Assembly: GCA_035294465.1 (NCBI GenBank)
Contig: DATGKW010000028.1
Coordinates: 1 to 35,339 of the forward strand
DNA from: Paraktedonobacter sp035294465
Lineage (GTDB): Bacteria > Chloroflexota > Ktedonobacteria > Ktedonobacterales > Ktedonobacteraceae
DNA: 35,339 bases
Direction: 5' to 3'
Each line of letters begins with the position of its first letter. The first letter of the stretch is position 1. The position numbers and the translations under genes were made by a program. Of this stretch, positions 1 to 7,347 are shown in pieces. Under the pieces are notes generated by a model. It was given only the letters and a program-made list of their open reading frames with translations. It was not told where the DNA came from and did not search any database.

Positions 1-383
1 GAAGCGATAGAGGCATTTAAGCCAGCGTCGATCATGCCTACTGCAAACCCCAGCAGCGTACCGGCGCAGAGGAAGAGCGCGAAAGGTGGTTGCAGGCTGT
101 ACAGACCGACACCGGTCACGAAGAGCATCATGCTTAGCAAGAGAAAATGCCGCTCTCCTAGCCTTACTATAAGCAAGCCATTATTGAAAGAGGCACCTAG
201 ATATCCTGCACTGAAGAACAGAAAGAGCCAGGAGAAAGTCACCGCGTTTATGTGGTAAGAGGCGCGTATACCAGGAATAAGTACACCAAGTACACCGTCG
301 TTGCAGCCAATTAAAATGAAGGCGAGGAAAGCCAGGACGAGATGCATGCGCGGCGCGCGAGGCGGTAGCTTTTCTTCATGCAT
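1..383 (-). CDS. MFS transporter, N-terminal part (runs off window)
   Basis: Reading the minus strand from an ATG at 383 gives an open frame that reaches the window edge, about 127 codons. The product begins with a short charged stretch and then hydrophobic helices. It contains the segment GCNDGVLGVLIPGIR in helix 1 and GFAVGMIDAGLNA further on; the Gly/Asp/Asn pattern is typical of FucP-like and other sugar or drug MFS permeases (family knowledge). The ATG lies inside the end of the upstream nitrilase gene: its stop is at 376-378, so the genes overlap by 8 nt, which suggests translational coupling. The substrate cannot be told from the visible N-terminal third. It may import or export the substrate or product of the co-transcribed nitrilase and FAD oxidoreductase (inference). 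Confidence 0.8.
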   Translation of the reverse strand, partial: MHEEKLPPRAPRMHLVLAFLAFILIGCNDGVLGVLIPGIRASYHINAVTFSWLFLFFSAGYLGASFNNGLLIVRLGERHFLLLSMMLFVTGVGLYSLQPPFALFLCAGTLLGFAVGMIDAGLNASIA

Positions 384-1221
384 GGGCTTGTGGGCGCGTC
401 AGAAAGAGACCTCGCTGGAGATCCCGGCGAATTTCATATGCTGTCTCGACATCGGCCAGAATGGCAGTATCCACGGATTGCACGAACATCGCTTCGTGGT
501 TGTGCTCGCAGCGCTGCAGTACGCCTTTGAACGGTACTGTCACCTGCGAATGACCGATCAGCGTGCCATGATCGTCTTCCAGATCGAGCATGCCAGCAGC
601 GTTGGCGTAGACCAGGATAATTTCCTGCTCAAAGGCCCGCGCGGTGCAGAGTGCGTCGACGAAGATAATTTCAGAGTTGGGGTCATGTTGCATGCCGATC
701 CCGGCATCCTCGTAGCACCAGTAGCTGGGGCAGAGCACGATTTCCGCGCCTTCCTCGACCATCGCGCGGAAGAGTTCGGGAAAAGCCAGGTCCCAGCAGA
801 TAGCCAGCCCGATCTTGCCGAAGCGCGTTGAGCACACGACCGCACTCTTGCCAGGATCGATATAACTGCGCTCTGGCAGCCAGAGATTGACCTTGCGATA
901 GCGGCCCAGGATCGCGCCAGTATGGTCGATATAGTAGGCGGTATTGTACAGGCCGCTCTGCTCGCCCTCGATAATCGAGCCGGGCACGATATCTATGTCG
1001 TACTGCTCGGCCAGTTCTTGGAAATATTTGACATAACGTTTATCGAAATCTGCCAGGTCTGCGCGCCCATTGAGCGGTCCCAGCACAAAGTCTTCAGGGA
1101 AGACGATAATGTGAGCGTGTTGCGCGACCGCATCCTGGATGAAGCGCTCAGCCTTCGCGAGATTCTTCTCGGCGGCGAACTGCTCGATTTCAAACTGAAC
1201 AACTGCGATATTGATCTGCAT
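376..1221 (-). CDS. Nitrilase-superfamily carbon-nitrogen hydrolase
   Basis: A 281-aa protein, the usual size for a single-domain member of the nitrilase superfamily. The catalytic triad is visible: Glu43 in FPEDF, Lys110 in GRYRKVNLW, and Cys142 in the nucleophile elbow LAICWDLAFPE. Such enzymes hydrolyse amides, ureido groups or nitriles through a thioester intermediate. ICWD followed by FPE, with nearby charged residues, fits the amidase/carbamoylputrescine-amidase/omega-amidase-like branches better than true nitrilases, but the substrate cannot be assigned. The ATG at 1221 is preceded by AGAGGA at good spacing. It sits third in a minus-strand operon, 59 nt after the 110-aa gene and overlapping the MFS gene by 8 nt. 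Confidence 0.9.
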   Translation of the reverse strand: MQINIAVVQFEIEQFAAEKNLAKAERFIQDAVAQHAHIIVFPEDFVLGPLNGRADLADFDKRYVKYFQELAEQYDIDIVPGSIIEGEQSGLYNTAYYIDHTGAILGRYRKVNLWLPERSYIDPGKSAVVCSTRFGKIGLAICWDLAFPELFRAMVEEGAEIVLCPSYWCYEDAGIGMQHDPNSEIIFVDALCTARAFEQEIILVYANAAGMLDLEDDHGTLIGHSQVTVPFKGVLQRCEHNHEAMFVQSVDTAILADVETAYEIRRDLQRGLFLTRPQAHA

Positions 1222-1280
1222 ATGGATCCTCTCTCAGGCAGGTGTATTCGTGCCAGAGACTCAGTAGCTTGTCGACATGC

Positions 1281-1613
1281 TTATTCCTGAGCTGCCTGTG
1301 CTTCATAATGACTGATGGAGGGCAGGCAGGAGAGGAAGGCGGCGAGATACTGCGGATCGCCCGGACGGAGGGTAATCATGCCAATGTAGCACATACTCTC
1401 TTCGGGAAAGATCTCGTATCCCTCCGGTTCGTCCTCGCCTCCGAACCTGAGCTGCCTGTCTCGCACGATAAGCTCTCGCTGCAAAAGCTCCTTCAATGTT
1501 GCTATGGCCTGTGGGTCGCCCTCGTCATGCAGCGTGCCGTCAGCGTCAATGAGTGCGACATACTGGCCCGTCTCCAGATCGCGAATTCTGTACCGTATTC
1601 TTTCAGTATGCAT
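1281..1613 (-). CDS. Unrecognised 110-aa protein
   Basis: An open frame of 110 aa with ATG at 1613 and AAAGG upstream. It lies 18 nt after the FAD oxidoreductase and 59 nt before the nitrilase, all on the same strand, so it is very likely co-transcribed. I do not recognise the family. The protein is soluble and acidic, with no signal peptide or membrane segment. It starts with IRYRIRDLETGQYVALIDADG, a beta-rich, DUF-like pattern, and ends Ala/Glu-rich. Its place inside the operon is the main reason to accept it as real. Confidence 0.65.
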   Translation of the reverse strand: MHTERIRYRIRDLETGQYVALIDADGTLHDEGDPQAIATLKELLQRELIVRDRQLRFGGEDEPEGYEIFPEESMCYIGMITLRPGDPQYLAAFLSCLPSISHYEAQAAQE

Positions 1614-1631
1614 CGAACTGGCCTTTCTTTG

Positions 1632-3197
1632 TCATTGAGCGCTCCAATCCTTCAACAAAGCCCTCGCTGCGTTATGCCCCGGTGCGCCCATTACACCGCC
1701 GCCTGGATGCGAACCAGAGCCGCAGAGGTAGAGGCCCGCGACAGGTGTGCGGTAATGCGCACATTCGGGAGCGGGCCGCAGCGAGAAAAGTTGGTCCGGG
1801 GTGATCTCACCCTGGAAGATGTTGCCGTTGGGCAGGCCGTAGCGCTGCTCGATATCTACGGGGCTGAGCACCTGGCGATGCAGGATAGCGTCGGCAAAGT
1901 TGGGCGCAAACTCAGTCATTGTGGCGATGATGCGGTCGGCCATTTCGTTCTTGATTGCTTCAGACCACTCGCGGCCCTTGAGATGATAGGGCGCGTACTG
2001 GCAAAACATCGAGATGGTATGATAGCCCTGCGGTGCCACACTGGGATCAGTCGCCGACTGCATATACGCCTCGATATAGGGTTTGCGCGAAAGCTCGCCG
2101 CGCGCCGCGTCCTCGTAAGCCTCCTGCACCCAGTTGGGCGTGGGCGTAATGTCGCAGGAGCCGACATGCTGTAAGCCTGGTGCGGTGCCGGGTAGGCAGG
2201 AGAAGCTGGGCAACTCTTTGAGCGCAATATTCAGCTTGATTACGCCGCTCTCTGATTTAAATCGCGCAATACGTTTAAGAAAATCCTTATCGAGATTGGC
2301 ATCGGCGCAGAATTGCAGAAACGTGCGTTTAGGTTCGGCGTTGGAGAGCACGGCCGTCGCCCGATACTCCTCACCGTTTTCCAGCCGCACCCCCTCAGCC
2401 CTGCCATCGTGAATCAGGATTTTCGCCACGCGCGCATTCGTGCGGATAAGCGCGCCGTGTGCCTCCGCTGAGGCCGCCATGGCGAAGCTGATTCTGCCCA
2501 TGCCACCGCGCACGTAGCCCCACATGCCTTGCTGTCCGTTCACTTCGCCAAACATATGATGCCATGCCACATACACAGATCCGGGGGTCTTCGGCCCGAT
2601 AAAGCTCCCGATTACCCCCTGACCTGCCCAGGCCGCGCGCATATAGTCGGACTCAAAATAATCTGCTAACATATCGTACAGGCTGCCGAACATGAGCCAT
2701 CTATAAATCTCTTCATCCTCGCCTCGAAAACGCCCTGCCAGGTCGGCAATCGATGGTGGCTCTTCAAGTAAGATGGGGTTGAGTATCTCGGAGGCTCGCT
2801 CGAAGAACCGCAGGAATTTGGGATAGGCTTCAGCATCGTGCGCGGAGAGCTTGCGAATACCTTCAACCGTCTTTTCGGTGCTGGCACGGAAGAAGAGATA
2901 GTTGCCGTCCTGGAACGGCACAAACATCTGAGGGTCTTTGACGTAGGCGTCGAAGCCGTAGCGGTGTAACTCCAGATCGCGAATAATCTCTGGGCGGAGG
3001 AGGCTCACGACATACGCGCACGGTGACATCGTAAAGCCGGGGAATGGCTCCTCCAGGGTGCATGCGCCACCAACGCGGTCGCGTTGCTCCAGCACTATCA
3101 CTTTCTTGCCAGCTCGTGCCAGATATCCGGCGGCCACGAGGCCATTGTGGCCCGCTCCGATGATGATCGCGTCAAATTGCTTGGTTGAATTTGCCAT
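1632..3197 (-). CDS. FAD-dependent oxidoreductase, CrtI/PYROXD2-like
   Basis: About 521 aa when started at the ATG at 3197 (MANSTKQF). A longer frame reaches 3260, but the Rossmann dinucleotide site begins right after this Met: IIIGAGHNGLVAAGYLARAG with the GxGxxG pattern, then VLEQRDRVGGAC, the second FAD contact of phytoene-desaturase-type amine oxidases. Near the C-terminus LYLCGSGSHPGGGVMGAPGHNAARAL matches the closing FAD-binding motif of CrtI/PYROXD2-like proteins. The length matches the family. Carotenoid genes are absent nearby, so a general NAD(P)/FAD oxidoreductase of the PYROXD2 type is more likely than a true phytoene desaturase. It is first in the operon with the 110-aa protein, nitrilase and MFS permease. 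Confidence 0.88.
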   Translation of the reverse strand: MANSTKQFDAIIIGAGHNGLVAAGYLARAGKKVIVLEQRDRVGGACTLEEPFPGFTMSPCAYVVSLLRPEIIRDLELHRYGFDAYVKDPQMFVPFQDGNYLFFRASTEKTVEGIRKLSAHDAEAYPKFLRFFERASEILNPILLEEPPSIADLAGRFRGEDEEIYRWLMFGSLYDMLADYFESDYMRAAWAGQGVIGSFIGPKTPGSVYVAWHHMFGEVNGQQGMWGYVRGGMGRISFAMAASAEAHGALIRTNARVAKILIHDGRAEGVRLENGEEYRATAVLSNAEPKRTFLQFCADANLDKDFLKRIARFKSESGVIKLNIALKELPSFSCLPGTAPGLQHVGSCDITPTPNWVQEAYEDAARGELSRKPYIEAYMQSATDPSVAPQGYHTISMFCQYAPYHLKGREWSEAIKNEMADRIIATMTEFAPNFADAILHRQVLSPVDIEQRYGLPNGNIFQGEITPDQLFSLRPAPECAHYRTPVAGLYLCGSGSHPGGGVMGAPGHNAARALLKDWSAQ

Positions 3198-3248
3198 GCA
3201 GCCGGTAAAATCCTTTCGCAAAGGTGAACATGCGTGTTCCCTGACTCT

Positions 3249-3257
3249 AGTATACCA
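3249..3257 (-). promoter_or_regulatory. Candidate extended -10 promoter of the FAD oxidoreductase operon
   Basis: On the minus strand the sequence TGGTATACT contains TATACT preceded by TG-n, an extended -10 element, about 52 nt upstream of the ATG at 3197. The -35 hexamer at normal spacing is poor (TTATAA), which is tolerated with an extended -10. Recognised by eye only. Confidence 0.4.
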
Positions 3258-3283
3258 CAAAGTTGTTGAGTTTATAACAGACG

Positions 3284-3538
3284 TTGAGCACAGAAGCCAG
3301 GAAAAACTGCGACTTTCTTGCTAAGGCAGGCGTTTCTGGGAATAGAGCCTTACCGATTTCATATATGAGATATGAGAATTTTCAGACTGCGTTCAGGTTG
3401 ATGCAACCTTTTATCATAGCCTGTGGCCTGGCTACTCAAGAGGAGCTTGACTCTCTCTATGAACGAGCGTTGCAAGAGATGACGCAGGAAGATTTTTGCG
3501 CGATTGGATTTGGGCAGGTTGTATGGGGGAAGAAATAA
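3284..3538 (+). pseudogene. C-terminal remnant of a class I SAM methyltransferase
   Basis: An 84-codon frame. From about residue 28 it resembles the last 55-60 residues of methyltransferases of the UbiE/Methyltransf_11 type: NFQTAFRLMQPFIIACGL, an amphipathic helix with EELDSLYERALQEM, and the closing strand CAIGFGQVVWGKK. The Rossmann core with the SAM-binding GxGxG motif is missing and nothing upstream in this frame encodes it. The first 27 residues look like non-coding sequence read through. No convincing ribosome-binding site precedes the ATG at 3284. I therefore read it as a decayed gene end and not as a functional small protein. Similarity is judged from memory of the family. Confidence 0.5.
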
Positions 3539-3604
3539 GACTCGTTTATGCTCACTCTAAAAGAGGGCCTGGCTTTAGTTTAACATAATATAAGGAGGAA
3601 ACTC

Positions 3605-4426
3605 GTGTCAATCTGGTCTGAAGGCGATCTACAGCTTGATGGTGTTTGTATTCATTATTACCGTACAGGCGCAGGAGAGAAGCCCCCGCTGGTGTTGTTG
3701 CACGGCTTCAGCGATAATGGGCTATGTTGGAGCGAGGTGGCACGGGCATGGGAGAGCAACTTTGATATCATTTTGCCCGATGCACGCGGGCATGGGCTCT
3801 CCAGCGGCTCGGCGAGCGGGAACTATGGGCGGCAGGCTATGGTGGAGGATGCGGCGGCGCTCATCCATGCGTTGAATCTGGGTCCAGTGCATCTGGGCGG
3901 GCATTCGATGGGAGCTGGCGTGGCAGCGGTGATGGCCAGCGAACGACCGGAGCTGGTGCAATCCGTCATGCTGGAGGATGCGGCGCTGTTTGTACCACGC
4001 GAGCAGTCGACGAATTCACAGGAAGGGGTGCAGCAGCGTCATGGTTGGCTGCTTGAGGTGCGGGCGCAGAGTCTAGAGGAGCGTAAGGCCATCTGTCGGA
4101 AAAATACCGGTTGGTCGGAGATCACTGTAGAGCAGTGGGCTGTCTCGAAAGGCCAGCTCAATGCGTCCATCCTATCCGCCGGTTCCGCGCCTATCGTCGG
4201 CGAACGCCCGTCCATGGAGATCCTGGCTGCTATTCGCTGTCCCTTGCTGCTGGTGACAGGCGATCCCGCCCGTGGCGCCTTGATCACGCCGGAACTGGCC
4301 GCACAGATTCTGGCCGCGCAGCCCCTCGCCCGCGAGCTGCATATCCCCAATACCGGACATTGCATCCGTTATGATCAGCCACAAGCGTATGTGGAGGGGG
4401 TGGGAGAATGGTTGCGGAATGTGTAA
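3605..4426 (+). CDS. Alpha/beta hydrolase
   Basis: A 273-aa single-domain alpha/beta-hydrolase. It starts with GTG at 3605 behind an excellent AAGGAGG at 3592-3598. The oxyanion loop is LLHGFSDNG, the nucleophile elbow GGHSMGAG carries Ser101, an acid candidate is Asp220 in LLVTGDPARG, and the catalytic His is about residue 252 in NTGHCIRYDQP. Length and motif order fit the epoxide-hydrolase/haloperoxidase-like subgroup (Abhydrolase_1). The substrate is unknown. It stands alone on the plus strand between a methyltransferase remnant and the MarR gene. Confidence 0.88.
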   Translation: MSIWSEGDLQLDGVCIHYYRTGAGEKPPLVLLHGFSDNGLCWSEVARAWESNFDIILPDARGHGLSSGSASGNYGRQAMVEDAAALIHALNLGPVHLGGHSMGAGVAAVMASERPELVQSVMLEDAALFVPREQSTNSQEGVQQRHGWLLEVRAQSLEERKAICRKNTGWSEITVEQWAVSKGQLNASILSAGSAPIVGERPSMEILAAIRCPLLLVTGDPARGALITPELAAQILAAQPLARELHIPNTGHCIRYDQPQAYVEGVGEWLRNV

Positions 4427-4544
4427 TCCTCTGATCGAGACCGGCAGAATGGGCACGCAAACGCATCCATGCGAAAAAAGTGACAGTTGCAGGCGCGGAT
4501 AAAGCAGCCATAATAGAAGACGAGTGTTATTCTTAACTTCCCTC

Positions 4545-4574
4545 TTGCATTTTCCCTGGGTAAGTATGTATAAT
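4545..4574 (+). promoter_or_regulatory. Promoter of the marR-ABC exporter operon
   Basis: TTGCAT at 4545-4550 and TATAAT at 4569-4574 with an 18-bp spacer form a good housekeeping-type promoter. Transcription would start near 4581, inside or just before the palindrome at 4585-4599 and about 36 nt before the MarR ATG. Confidence 0.6.
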
Positions 4575-4584
4575 ATATTTGAGC

Positions 4585-4599
4585 ATCAAAATGTTTGAT
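4585..4599 (+). promoter_or_regulatory. Candidate MarR autoregulatory operator
   Basis: ATCAAA-ATG-TTTGAT is a perfect 6-bp inverted repeat with a 3-bp centre, placed right at the predicted transcription start of the MarR gene. A second, partial half-site pair (TTTGA-GC-ATCAAA) overlaps it upstream. MarR proteins usually bind AT-rich palindromes overlapping their own promoter, so auto-repression of the exporter operon is the simplest reading (inference). Confidence 0.5.
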
Positions 4600-4616
4600 C
4601 ATAAAAGGGAGGGGCT

Positions 4617-5060
4617 ATGGCATCGGAGCGCCTGATGGACGACCTGTTCACGTTCTCGCGTCTCCTGCGTCTCAGGCAAGGCTCCGGTATGACACCACAG
4701 CAATACTGGCTGCTGCGCCACCTGCGACAGACGGAGCCGCTGAGTATAGGGGAACTGGCCCAGGCTCTGGAAATCACTACCGGCTCGGTCACAGTGGCGT
4801 GCAAGCGTTTAGAGAGGGCCGGCCTGCTTACGCGGGTGCGTCAGCATGACGATGAACGCGTTGTCATGGTCGCGCTTACGGAGGAGGGCCGCGCCCAGTT
4901 TGACGCGCTGCGCCAGCAGAAACGCGAGGCGTTGGCGGGATGGCTGGACGTGCTGGACCGGCGCGAGCAGGAGGAGTTGCAGTGTATGATTGAACGGCTG
5001 CTGGCGGCTGCGGAGGCCCAGGGCCTGAGCGAAGAGAGGAAGCATGACAGCAATCATTGA
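4617..5060 (+). CDS. MarR-family transcriptional regulator
   Basis: A 147-aa winged-helix protein. It has the MarR layout: an N-terminal dimerisation helix, the helix-turn-helix LSIGELAQALEITTGSVTVACKRLERAGLL at residues 42-71, a wing with the family's DDER pattern (RVRQHDDERVVMVALTEEG), and a C-terminal helix. ATG at 4617 follows AAAGGGAGG. The stop at 5058-5060 overlaps the start of the ABC ATPase (5044) by 17 nt, so the regulator and exporter are coupled. MarR proteins of this kind usually repress a neighbouring drug exporter and are released by the ligand. The effector is unknown. Confidence 0.92.
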   Translation: MASERLMDDLFTFSRLLRLRQGSGMTPQQYWLLRHLRQTEPLSIGELAQALEITTGSVTVACKRLERAGLLTRVRQHDDERVVMVALTEEGRAQFDALRQQKREALAGWLDVLDRREQEELQCMIERLLAAAEAQGLSEERKHDSNH

Positions 5061-5844
5061 AGTAAATCATCTCGTCAAGCGCTTTGGCGAGCATCGCGCC
5101 GTCGATGATATCAGTTTTGAGGTCGAAAAGGGAGAAGTCTTTGGCCTGCTTGGGCCGAATGGCGCGGGCAAAAGCACGACGATCAAGATGCTCACCACAC
5201 TTTTGGCCCCAACTTCTGGCGGGGCCAGGGTGAACGGCTTTGATATCGTCCACCAGACAACTGCGGTACGTCACAGTATCGGCTATGTTCCGCAGGCGCT
5301 TTCCGCCGATGGGAACCTGACCGGCTACGAAAATCTGTTGATTTTTGCCAAGCTCTACGGTCTCCCGCGCGGCATACGCAAGGAGCGGATAAACGAGGTG
5401 CTGGACTATGTAGGTCTGCTGGATGCTGGCAGGCAGCTGGTGCGCAACTATTCCGGCGGCATGATTCGTCGCCTAGAAGTAGGGCAATCTCTTCTGCACA
5501 ATCCCCACGTGCTGTTCCTGGATGAGCCGACGGTCGGACTTGATCCGGTCGCGCGCCAGGCTATCTGGGATCATTTAATCGGGCTAAAGACCGAGGGTGA
5601 GATGACCATTTTGCTTACGACTCACTCGATGGAAGAGGCCGATAGCCTTTGCACAAGGATTGGCATTATGCACCGAGGCAAGATCGTTGCCATCGGCACC
5701 CCGGCTGAACTCAAAGCTAGCGTGGGCGGGGAGAATACAAATCTGAATGATGTCTTCGTCTATTACGCAGGCGATGCCCTGGAATCTGGAGGAAGCTACC
5801 GTGAAACTTCAAGAGCGAGACGAACGGCCCGCCGGCTTGGCTGA
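5044..5844 (+). CDS. ABC-2 exporter ATP-binding protein, DrrA-like
   Basis: A 266-aa nucleotide-binding subunit. Walker A GPNGAGKST, Q-loop in YVPQALSADGNLTGYEN, signature YSGGM, Walker B VLFLDEPTVGLDP and the switch His in LLTTHSMEEAD are all present. The D-loop GLDP and the NLTGYENL region are typical of the daunorubicin-resistance (DrrA/CcmA) family, which pairs with an ABC-2 permease. Its last 44 nt overlap the permease gene, and the 3-prime end also carries that gene's ribosome-binding site. The Arg-rich C-terminus (after about residue 250) is read through that overlap. Probable job: ATP-driven export of an amphipathic compound or antibiotic under MarR control. Confidence 0.9.
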   Translation: MTAIIEVNHLVKRFGEHRAVDDISFEVEKGEVFGLLGPNGAGKSTTIKMLTTLLAPTSGGARVNGFDIVHQTTAVRHSIGYVPQALSADGNLTGYENLLIFAKLYGLPRGIRKERINEVLDYVGLLDAGRQLVRNYSGGMIRRLEVGQSLLHNPHVLFLDEPTVGLDPVARQAIWDHLIGLKTEGEMTILLTTHSMEEADSLCTRIGIMHRGKIVAIGTPAELKASVGGENTNLNDVFVYYAGDALESGGSYRETSRARRTARRLG

Positions 5845-6658
5845 TGCTACGGGTGAAGCATTGCCTTTGCCATACCGGAACTCTCTGCTTGATTTTGTGC
5901 GTAAGGCATGGACCATTGGTGAATGGGAGGCGCGCAAGATCCGGCATGACTTCACCGATCTGATCACGCGCGCTGTGCAGCCGGTACTCTGGCTGGTGGT
6001 TTTTGGCGAGACCTTCACCCACATTCGCGCCATTCCTACGCCCAATGGAGTCAGCTATCTGGACTATCTGGCACCGGGTGTCCTGGCGCAGAGCGTGCTC
6101 TTCATCTCGATCTTTGCTGGCATCGCAATTATCTGGGAGCGCGACCTGGGCGTGATCCATAAATTTCTGGCCAGTCCCACGCCGCGTGTTTCGCTGGTCA
6201 TAGGAAAAGGACTGGCTTCAGGCATTCGCGCGCTACCGCAGGCCATTGTAATCTACCTGCTTGCTCTTGCCCTGGGCGTACGCATGCAGGCGAGTCCCTT
6301 GAGCATTCTGGGCGTGTTTGTCCTGGTGGTGCTTGGAGCCTGCTGCTTTTCCACCTTCTCACTGATCATTGCCTGTTTGCTCAAGACGCGTGACCGCGTG
6401 ATGGGCATTGGCCAGGTGCTGACCATGCCGTTGTTCTTTGCCAGTAGCGCGATCTACCCGGTCAAAATCATGCCAGGCTGGCTCCAGGCCATAGCCGAAG
6501 TCAATCCGCTGACCTACGCCGTCGATGCGCTACGTACATTGATGCTGACGAACACGACAGATTATAGTAGTCTGATCGTCGATTTCGCCGTCCTGCTCGG
6601 TGTGACGATTGTGCTGGTGGCGATTGGCGCTGTACTCTATCCGCGCATTGTGCAGTAA
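5801..6658 (+). CDS. ABC-2 type permease, DrrB-like
   Basis: About 285 aa from GTG at 5801, which has GGAGGAA 6 nt upstream. An in-frame ATG at 5747 would add 18 residues read from inside the ATPase gene and lacks a good ribosome site. Six hydrophobic segments follow a soluble N-terminus. The ABC-2 signature region is visible (FFASSAIYPVKIMPGWLQAIAEVNPLTYAVDALR, residues about 223-256), matching DrrB-like permeases that form the membrane part of the exporter. It is the last gene of the MarR-ATPase-permease operon; hairpins follow at 6685-6743 and 6807-6854. Confidence 0.88.
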   Translation: MKLQERDERPAGLADATGEALPLPYRNSLLDFVRKAWTIGEWEARKIRHDFTDLITRAVQPVLWLVVFGETFTHIRAIPTPNGVSYLDYLAPGVLAQSVLFISIFAGIAIIWERDLGVIHKFLASPTPRVSLVIGKGLASGIRALPQAIVIYLLALALGVRMQASPLSILGVFVLVVLGACCFSTFSLIIACLLKTRDRVMGIGQVLTMPLFFASSAIYPVKIMPGWLQAIAEVNPLTYAVDALRTLMLTNTTDYSSLIVDFAVLLGVTIVLVAIGAVLYPRIVQ

Positions 6659-6684
6659 GCGAAATGATTCAAAAATGCTGAGAG

Positions 6685-6743
6685 GATTTCTATGAGGTAT
6701 GGGAAATGCACTTCTCATATTTCCTTCTAACCTCATAGAAATC
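6685..6743. repeat. Long hairpin downstream of the exporter operon
   Basis: A perfect 14-nt inverted repeat (6685-6698 and 6730-6743, left arm GATTTCTATGAGGT) encloses 31 nt that can pair further (GGGAAATG with CATATTTCC, one bulge). No T-run follows, so it may be a mRNA-end stabiliser or a factor-dependent terminator, or a tiny repeat element. Confidence 0.5.
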
Positions 6744-6806
6744 AACTGAATGGCGCAGATGCGAGCGAGCATGTAGTATGGAAAGGAGACACACGCTTGG
6801 AAAGGA

Positions 6807-6854
6807 GAGAAGAGGAGCATATAGCAACCTGGGCTACCACATGCTCTTCTTCTC
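6807..6854. terminator. Probable bidirectional terminator between convergent genes
   Basis: A 14-nt stem (6807-6820 with 6841-6854, one G.T pair) has an inner TAGC/GCTA pairing in its loop. It lies between the plus-strand permease and the minus-strand 68-aa gene. T-rich sequence follows further on at about 6868-6875. Confidence 0.5.
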
Positions 6855-6884
6855 GTCTGTGTGACAAGTTTTCTTGTATGATAG

Positions 6885-7091
6885 TTAGCGCAGTGCGAGT
6901 TGTTCAGGACGTACCAGCAACTCCTTGATCAGTCCGTCAGTGCAGGTTCGAATGAGCACGCTTTCTGCCTCCTGGCGCACGACTACACCGGGAATGGGGA
7001 TACATTTCGCTCCCTGGTATTTGTGCCAGGTGACCAGTTCACCTTGATGAAACTCGGACCGGCGATACGTTTCTTGCTTCATTTCGATCAC
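6885..7091 (-). CDS. Small soluble protein, 68 aa, unknown function
   Basis: The frame opens with GTG at 7091 (or ATG at 7082) and ends at 6885. The sequence looks like a compact beta-barrel: GELVTWHKYQGAKCIPIPGVVVRQEAESVLIRT, then a closing strand ending in LLVRPEQLALR. This resembles small KOW/SH3-like proteins; that likeness is my impression and no family is claimed. No strong Shine-Dalgarno is seen. A 6-bp inverted repeat, TTCCTA-TC-TAGGAA, at 7104-7117 lies just upstream and could be regulatory. The 256 nt between this gene and the hydrolase gene 3-prime end hold no other coding signal. Confidence 0.55.
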   Translation of the reverse strand: MIEMKQETYRRSEFHQGELVTWHKYQGAKCIPIPGVVVRQEAESVLIRTCTDGLIKELLVRPEQLALR

Positions 7092-7347
7092 TTTTACGAA
7101 AGTTTCCTATCTAGGAATAAAGATCTGGTAAAAGATCGCTGCGATTTCAAAAAAGAAATCCTCGACGACTGGAGAGGAAAAAGGCACCCCGATTTTTTTC
7201 CCTCTTCAACGGCCAAGGCTTTATACTTCTATTCTACCATACGAGGCAAGCTATGCGTTGCCTCTCGAGCAAGGCTACAGGCGGCGCGAGACCAAATCAA
7301 GTTGGGAGGGATATGACTTAATGGTTAGTCCCGATATGGCCATATGT

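Noticed and set aside
301..831. Open frame of 176 codons on the plus strand opposite the nitrilase
   Set aside because: It lies fully antisense to the nitrilase gene, whose catalytic residues and ribosome site are clear; no family pattern was seen in the antisense product.
1242..2174. Long plus-strand frame of 310 codons
   Set aside because: It is antisense to the FAD oxidoreductase and the 110-aa gene and has Cys/Arg-rich non-protein-like composition.
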